Assembly: GCF_034044635.1 (NCBI RefSeq) | Contig: NZ_JAXCLX010000004.1 | Coordinates: forward strand, 124,001-188,000 | DNA: 64,000 bases | DNA from: Dongia rigui | GTDB taxonomy: Bacteria > Pseudomonadota > Alphaproteobacteria > Dongiales > Dongiaceae | Direction: 5' to 3' | Part shown: piece by piece, positions 62,201 through 64,000 of the stretch | How the letters are laid out: each line of letters starts with the position of its first letter | How positions within the stretch are numbered: position 1 is the first letter of the stretch | Program-made: the position numbers and the translations under genes | Notes under the pieces: generated by a model | Database searches by the model: none | Told to the model about the DNA's origin: nothing | What the model saw: the letters and a program-made list of their open reading frames with translations, nothing else

Positions 62201-62957
62201 CATCTACGCCAACCTCACGACTGGCAATCACTCCTATGCGGGTGAAGGCACCGTGGGTGGCGATGACACGATCAATGGCGGTGCCGGCAATGACTACATC
62301 TATGGTCAGGGTGGCAACGACACGATCCACGGCGATGCCGACAATGACTTCATCGAAGGCGGTACGGGCAACGACACGCTCTTCGGTGATGCCGGCAACG
62401 ACACGCTGAACGGTGGTGACGGCAACGATACGCTGGATGGCGGCATCGGCACCGATATCGTCAACGGTGGGGCCGGTAATGATGTCATCGTCTGGCACAC
62501 CGGGCACGACGTGGATGGTGGTTCGAACACCAGCAACGACCTGTCCGGCAGCAACCTGGGTGACGTGCTTGACATCTCCGGGCTCGGCGCTGGCTCGGTG
62601 GATCTCACCTCTGCCATAAATGCCAACCAGATTGATGGCATTGAAACCGTCCGGATGACGGGCGGCGGCAACCAAACGCTGGTGCTGAGCGCTCAGGATG
62701 TGATCGACTTCGGTACTGGCAGCTTCAATCCCACCCCAAATAGCGGCGGGGACAACTGGGATGCCAAGGATGCGATCAAGATTGAAGGAAACAACGGTGA
62801 CGTCGTGCAACTCGATGGCGGTGGCTGGTCTGAGATCACCAACCAGATCAATAACGAGCCCAGCGGCTATCGCGTCTTCGTCCATGACGGAAGCGGTCAG
62901 GGCGGCATCCAAGAAGACGCTTACGTGTTGATCGCGAACAATCTGACCGTCGCGTAA
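53256..62957 (+). CDS. giant type I-secreted repeat adhesin (LapA-like, T1SS-143/vWA/RTX)
   Basis: A 3233-residue acidic surface protein. Residues 1-130 are a beta-rich N-terminal domain (VELPFPTDGLVARLGDNGNL, VILVGYADATGQ) ending in TAAG at 125-128. Residues about 180-2600 are about nine T1SS-143-like modules marked by FGADGPG-type motifs and DDDAP linkers, plus two cadherin-like GNVLTND modules. A vWA domain with MIDAS DVSNSMS lies at about 2708-2927, RTX nonapeptides at about 3008-3079, and a C-terminal secretion region ends YVLIANNLTVA. ATG at 53256 has GGAG upstream; ATG at 53229 does not. Fourteen cysteines are unusual for this class. The exporter gene follows. Likely role: cell-surface adhesion and biofilm formation. 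Confidence 0.9.
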   Translation: MATDTTTNHTDVNTASAIHEGDVEHVQLTQSGTPVQVQVPQGENVVRIQVTPGETVELPFPTDGLVARLGDNGNLAVKVGDITVILVGYADATGQGEISVIGNDGKAVDVAAVLASTDPNLDIQTAAGPGAGDQGTGADNNGGLFAPFDPNAGIDGLNAVGGLDPTALNYNLIQRQNVEIIEADEEDTSPLVINITKPNAVNEDDLGGAEGNDSSFAAKALEPYPSHVVNDLYDQLGSTPSWYGYPQGVGNDPFDTGDHEDGSKIPGLSDDVDGVDQDREPTTVTAVVSVNFFADAPGHLSFVNGGSTPIIDQLQAMNLTSHSNELHYIVLPGKPDTDPDPTVDNSYGETLVAYYLNGDGEEASAVIVFTIAMREFNSSDNFDVDFTIYGVIDNVPGTPDAAGDISDILDIGVPFFVVDSDGSVTPVPADALVFQDVDDTPSLGSTGCYQWVHTGEGEGGTWAWVPTEIHPSDTDIVHDETDGVQSGGQQWNDPDSDQEAQPEDDVDQNYDPNPWDGYGTLKAESLAGAGLPADTSILGIAHSKLTVSFGADGKALGNPEAGHTVFTGDGNTNAQAFQLYIGSADAPLNGGLTNWTITENGIVYGVLAEQTDANTIIGYAYVGQGEDAQRVEVFVLHVNPESGDLALVQIHQINQPDPTNSDDSTPSLQIFTKGSETGVDVNFRGTDYDGDHVDAPLQVIVQDDGPTICKIEYCSEGTFRHDKGYVDEDYLTTPSNSVPGNQDHDTSPDNQNAPFGTGNNGDGKGGTHVTGQIIAEFGADGPGGFSFNVPGLTNGGPAVATDWKTANGDAVTLVWVGETLKGVAGNPAADVFTVVLNKDTGAFSFDLQQALFHKDNDGTATNDGDTADDGTNRYEDDILIQIGVKVTDADGDIKPATLQFLVDDDAPKLICPPHTTSIENGECPVCQTDVSRAVAEQDEGCLSEETCMVTLAPGQQAPGWLHVEISVKDENGNTQPDDSLFSQNGVGYGVVSGEDGGSGGRFDEINYDHTANGGLGASETLIVKIGTDACPQLALSATVELSRFYSNEGNVGNEQGHWEAWKDGVKVAEGDFTANNLNGQFGLAIPTVSGGFDELRFTALPGTSGPGGGFSDDSDYYVQNISLEIKPTHLISGEFKYTFGADDGSVAPGGVDIAFTGGEMTQGGKPVVLNEVYDAGTGKTTISGYVDTDGNGFDDGDLPVFSLVLDPNASVSNGVHTATYTFTQYGPLDNDGGMTNLPFEVKIQDKDHDAIKTCIDICVDDSAPETSNACATVFEKGLDQSGSAKDGTDANANSEFAHGFLNFSYNGDGPGEITAFALTSGPLAGVAATLVNGLWIIDVPEFKITVDHITGEYNFTLKQNFIHDDTEDDGFDNRDGVESTVNIGDILQELGFSYTVKDGDGTTANGGLTVKVVDDGPIMCLSTDYHGTVDIDESAGNQRDDQNNFTAPQALVNVSNAGPIIEYAKDGDSVVNVDVDYGADGKGQNLIFSVSASGPNADSGLDYKDANGFVQNIVLTTEGDVVVGRVAAGVDAGKAVFAITIDQNGELEVAQYKPIYHGNTGSNDEGQGLNDSALVVTVAAMDGDEDFATKSANIGSKVVFYDDGPSIDNSSSVTLDEDALAGGNPNGTGDVSPSLKVANGDLSIDFGTDGPGKIELSLNGQAPRLTGDGPVLQFTQVGDTLIGHTGNLADPALTVKVNNDGTYTVTLLKPLDHPNGNNENDIDLQFKVKVTDNDGDSVTGNINVKIDDDTPTLSFSSYTNQNPEGSQGTKTHGNDYGYVDEDWLPKGNKDQGSETDDSVGGVKSIANLNVSPGADGGSLSIDVLNINIHGDNGSGLRRSDGAPIAMVSSDGGKTVFGYADGIPDDAHKVFTIKIVGNTVEFELFQPLMQDSTSQNTNSGDGNIEGEVKFDIPVVLTDNDNDKTSVTVHFLVDDDQVQATDDGKLTISALNTLTDGGNVLTNDLVGADQPGKVVGIKLGGESGNYDNVGAGKDIYLNDQGQVQGGAANAMGKLHINADGTWNFTQFKSSALPDLTFSYKVEDADKDSDTASFKVDLKNAPPPSFEDENALVDEDGITGKGANPNTTTAQGNGDDVGGHVNGGQPNPASEAIFRNTLGNGFNWNGAPGTITFTFTNAQLASLKFLDGSTPTTANVEGNGTSHVVIWDGVPNAQGSTKIIDIVVTNAATAEYQVTLLGPVKHSGHDDPSTPATETSFEDNVSLPVTVTATGEGGAASHTLTIGIDDDAPTVSTGITSISGAVDETFLAIDSVPLDITSVFTTKLGADGGTIAYSLTDTSGKPVVDGTPSGLTDTLTNSAVLLYNDGSNIVGKTAGGDVVFVLGLNGSIVTFDQQRAVVHTDPSTQNEFQTFTGLVALTATVTDGDGDKASATAGAFIIHFMDDAPTVSANADVMVDEDNFTNGNNAFAAGTGDDAQANLTGVLAHNYGADGAGTTLFSDVLVPAGFSASVTDGGTKVTISQGGVAVLQIVLTDTTSGAYTVTQLAKIDHPDGDNENNVDFTLKYGVKDGDNDSVQGSIKISVDDDVPVVVNDTDTVTTFGVAETGNVLTNDHVGADTPGTVVSYTVNGQNYAADGASHTIPTGTFSMDANGNYSYTQTSGAAGSFNVSYTMQDHDKDQASGTLTMTTKDQPIQNYIVVGENTNDGKTGSQPDHRIDNTPGNHNGDIVGGSGNDVLIGDVGGKTTVVTPGKNYSIALICDVSNSMSDNGKMTLLKNAVTNFANSLNGFNGLINVTLIAFGNNATTEITLNNLGQGNNLQQLLNAIDNLEAGQNGLYTNYEDAFIKTNAFFTSQAVSYGSYEKLAYFMTDGVPTAYNNANNGDGDANTDLAEIQPALNAVNNIMAANSGIQLHGIGIGNGADLNILRYFDNTSLQNGTVQTNVQGGSVTDNYGQPITITSADQLTAALVGGSTSTTVAPVGNDLINGDAGNDAILGDSIFAGSADAGWAQYLLDHPGLTTDAAKYADIYANLTTGNHSYAGEGTVGGDDTINGGAGNDYIYGQGGNDTIHGDADNDFIEGGTGNDTLFGDAGNDTLNGGDGNDTLDGGIGTDIVNGGAGNDVIVWHTGHDVDGGSNTSNDLSGSNLGDVLDISGLGAGSVDLTSAINANQIDGIETVRMTGGGNQTLVLSAQDVIDFGTGSFNPTPNSGGDNWDAKDAIKIEGNNGDVVQLDGGGWSEITNQINNEPSGYRVFVHDGSGQGGIQEDAYVLIANNLTVA
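53628..53639 (+). other. TAAG di-alanine motif, candidate LapG-type processing site in the adhesin
   Basis: Codons 125-128 of the adhesin encode T-A-A-G at the end of a globular N-terminal domain and before a Gly/Asp-rich linker (QTAAGPGAG). In Pseudomonas LapA the periplasmic protease LapG cleaves between the two alanines of a TAAG motif at a similar distance from the N terminus, releasing the adhesin from the cell surface. Confidence 0.6.
62277..62492 (+). repeat. RTX calcium-binding nonapeptide block in the adhesin
   Basis: Eight consecutive 9-residue units of the GGxGxDxLx type are encoded, the first GGAGNDYIY and the last GGAGNDVIV, with GDADNDFIE and GGIGTDIVN as the most divergent. 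Single units also occur near 61300 and 62080, flanking the vWA domain. This is a protein-level calcium-roll repeat, not a DNA repeat element. Confidence 0.9.
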
Positions 62958-62979
62958 CCTGCGGGTCAGACCTTGTTAA

Positions 62980-63010
62980 GGGGCGGGGCCTTCGGGTCCC
63001 GCCCTTTTTC
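62980..63010 (+). terminator. Rho-independent terminator of the adhesin gene
   Basis: GGGCGGG (62981-62987) pairs with CCCGCCC (62998-63004) around a GC-rich apex with a TTC turn, followed directly by TTTTTC. It is 23 nt after the adhesin stop and is the strongest intrinsic terminator in the window. Confidence 0.85.
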
Positions 63011-63316
63011 TTTGTCCTGGCTTCTTGAGCGATTTGGGTGGCTTGTTAGGGGGTCCTGAAACCTCCGGTTAACCAAATCCGCCTAAGCTCTTGTCCGAGC
63101 ATGTTTGTGGGAAGGGGAGAGCGGAGGCCTGGCCGGGCCGTGGGGTTGCCGGAAATGCACGCTTTGGTGCGCCGCAGCATGCCCCGTCACATCCCGGTGC
63201 AGCCTCCGTTCTTTTTTGTCCGATACGTGCCGAGGGTCACATAGCACGGCCTTACGCGCGCCCAGAAATATGGTAAAAGGCGCGCCGAACGGCCTGAAAG
63301 AATTGGACTTCAGCTG
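63011..63316 (+). promoter_or_regulatory. intergenic region upstream of the exporter gene
   Basis: This stretch of about 300 nt after the adhesin terminator holds no gene I can support; short frames in it lack ribosome-binding sites and family features. Because the terminator is strong, a separate promoter for the exporter gene is expected here, but I could not identify boxes. Confidence 0.4.
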
Positions 63317-64000
63317 ATGTCATCGAGCCCAACCGCCGGCCAGCCCGGCGCGCCCGCCCCTGGTACTTCTTCCTCAACTTCGGTTTCTGGTGTGAAGCCG
63401 GCAAATCCTGCGCCGACACCGAACCCCGCGCCGGGCCAGCCGCCCGCGGCCAAGCCAAGTTCAACCGTTGCGGGAGCCCCGGCTGCTGCGACCGGTGCCC
63501 AGGCCGCAGCTGCGGCAGGCGGCAAGCCGGCCGTTCAGCCCAGTGCTGTGCCACCGAGTGCCGCCTCGACCGGCGCCAATCCCGCAGGCGCGGTTCCGCC
63601 CGCGGCCGCGCCTTCCGGTGCCGTACCCCCAGGTGCCATACCGCCCGGCGCGCTGCCTGCTGGCTTCAAGATGGGTGCCAATCCCATTGCGACGGCAACA
63701 CCCGCCGGGGCGCCGGCCGAGTATTCCGGTCCCAGCATGCGCGAGGACCCGCTGCTCTCCTGCCTCGTCATCCTGACCCGCATTTTCTCCAATCCGCGCT
63801 CGCCGGCCGCCATTTCGCACGGCCTGCCGATCTCGGATGAGGGCCTCACGCCCGACCTTTTCCTGCGGGCGGCCGACCGCGTCGGCCTCGCCGCCAACAA
63901 GGTCAGGAAGAAGCTCGACAAGGTCGACGGCATGACATTGCCGGCGGTGCTGCTGCTCAAAGACCGCAAGGCCTGCGTCATGCTCTCGGTGCCGAAGAAC
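63317..64000 (+). CDS. 5' part of a LapB-type T1SS ABC exporter (permease/ATPase) with Pro/Ala-rich leader
   Basis: The frame stays open to the window edge (228 residues seen). Residues 1 to about 135 are a low-complexity Pro/Ala/Gly/Ser stretch with no predicted fold. Then an inactive C39-peptidase-like domain begins, SMREDPLLSCLVILTRIF, followed by HGLPISDEGLTPDLFLRAADRVG and LPAVLLLKDRKACVMLS, which matches the N-terminal domain of RTX/Lap exporters. Ser occupies the position just before the Cys, so peptidase activity is unlikely. Membrane and ATPase domains must follow outside the window. The start lacks a strong ribosome-binding site, with GGA about 8 nt before it, so the extent of the leader is uncertain. 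It exports the adjacent adhesin (inference). Confidence 0.8.
   Translation, partial: MSSSPTAGQPGAPAPGTSSSTSVSGVKPANPAPTPNPAPGQPPAAKPSSTVAGAPAAATGAQAAAAAGGKPAVQPSAVPPSAASTGANPAGAVPPAAAPSGAVPPGAIPPGALPAGFKMGANPIATATPAGAPAEYSGPSMREDPLLSCLVILTRIFSNPRSPAAISHGLPISDEGLTPDLFLRAADRVGLAANKVRKKLDKVDGMTLPAVLLLKDRKACVMLSVPKN

Noticed and set aside
62277-62492. Regular short repeats resembling a CRISPR array or tandem DNA repeats
   Set aside because: They are 27-nt coding repeats for RTX nonapeptides with variable bases and no unique spacers.
54060-62912. Very long minus-strand open frames opposite the adhesin (up to 1220 codons)
   Set aside because: They are mirror frames of Asp/Gly/Asn-rich coding repeats with GC-rich third positions. 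They show no family motif, no ribosome-binding sites, and the plus-strand reading has clear domain structure.
63091-63276. Small plus-strand frames between adhesin terminator and exporter
   Set aside because: No ribosome-binding site, no family features and frame-independent low complexity.

Overview
The window is GC-rich chromosomal DNA with gene content typical of a free-living alphaproteobacterium, most likely a Rhodospirillales-like lineage. Supporting features are a DUF2336 protein, PAS histidine kinases, a CHASE2-PAS-GGDEF-EAL protein, a TAXI-type TRAP solute-binding protein, a 4Fe-4S type CysH, an OpgC protein, Tat-dependent binding proteins and a very large T1SS adhesin. The taxonomic call is inference. 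I saw no prophage, insertion sequence or CRISPR array. Genes are tightly packed, often with 1-11 nt overlaps.

Layout. 1-6.6 kb: tail of an unknown gene, DMT exporter, TusA-like sulfurtransferase, GNAT, an outer-membrane beta-barrel, a lipoprotein, a TAXI solute-binding protein and a D-aminoacylase-type amidohydrolase. 6.7-11.2 kb: ADP-forming acyl-CoA synthetase, class V aminotransferase and an acetylpolyamine/histone-deacetylase-type amidohydrolase whose start codon lies in the arm of a large hairpin. 11.2-18.8 kb: PAS histidine kinase with DUF2336 partner, radC, map, sfsA, a small lipoprotein, cinA-like and opgC. 19 kb: tRNA-Leu(UAA) and a hybrid histidine kinase. 20.8-24.3 kb: sulfate assimilation operon cysH-cysD-cysNC. 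24.6-31.4 kb: an oxidoreductase, then a carnitine/betaine catabolic cluster (caiD-like, caiA-like, cdhB-, cdhA- and cdhC-like, GlxA-family regulator). 31.5-40.3 kb: HSL-type esterase and a peptide-type ABC transporter operon with an S15/CocE hydrolase and a RidA protein. 40.3-42.9 kb: sseA, alanyl-tRNA editing protein, cysK. 43-47.9 kb: FUSC-DUF1656-HlyD efflux operon translationally coupled to adenine deaminase. 47.9-64 kb: biofilm/adhesion locus.

The most noteworthy part is the last 16 kb. A membrane CHASE2-PAS-GGDEF-EAL protein with a degenerate GGDEF but intact EAL motifs is divergent from an orphan 105-aa protein, a ribbon-helix-helix/PAS protein and a 3233-aa adhesin. The adhesin has an N-terminal domain ending in a TAAG di-alanine motif at residues 125-128, about nine T1SS-143-like modules, a vWA domain, RTX nonapeptides and a C-terminal secretion region. 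A strong terminator follows, then the 5' part of its LapB-type ABC exporter. The arrangement suggests a c-di-GMP-controlled, periplasmically anchored, protease-releasable adhesin (Lap-like), with unusual cysteine clusters in the adhesin and a Pro/Ala-rich leader on the exporter. LapD and LapG homologues are not in the window.

A second interesting region is the carnitine cluster. It combines the CoA-dependent Cai-type enzymes with the oxidative Cdh route, beside a divergent esterase that could feed it from acylcarnitines. A recurrent small-scale pattern is dyad symmetry at nearly every convergent gene junction.
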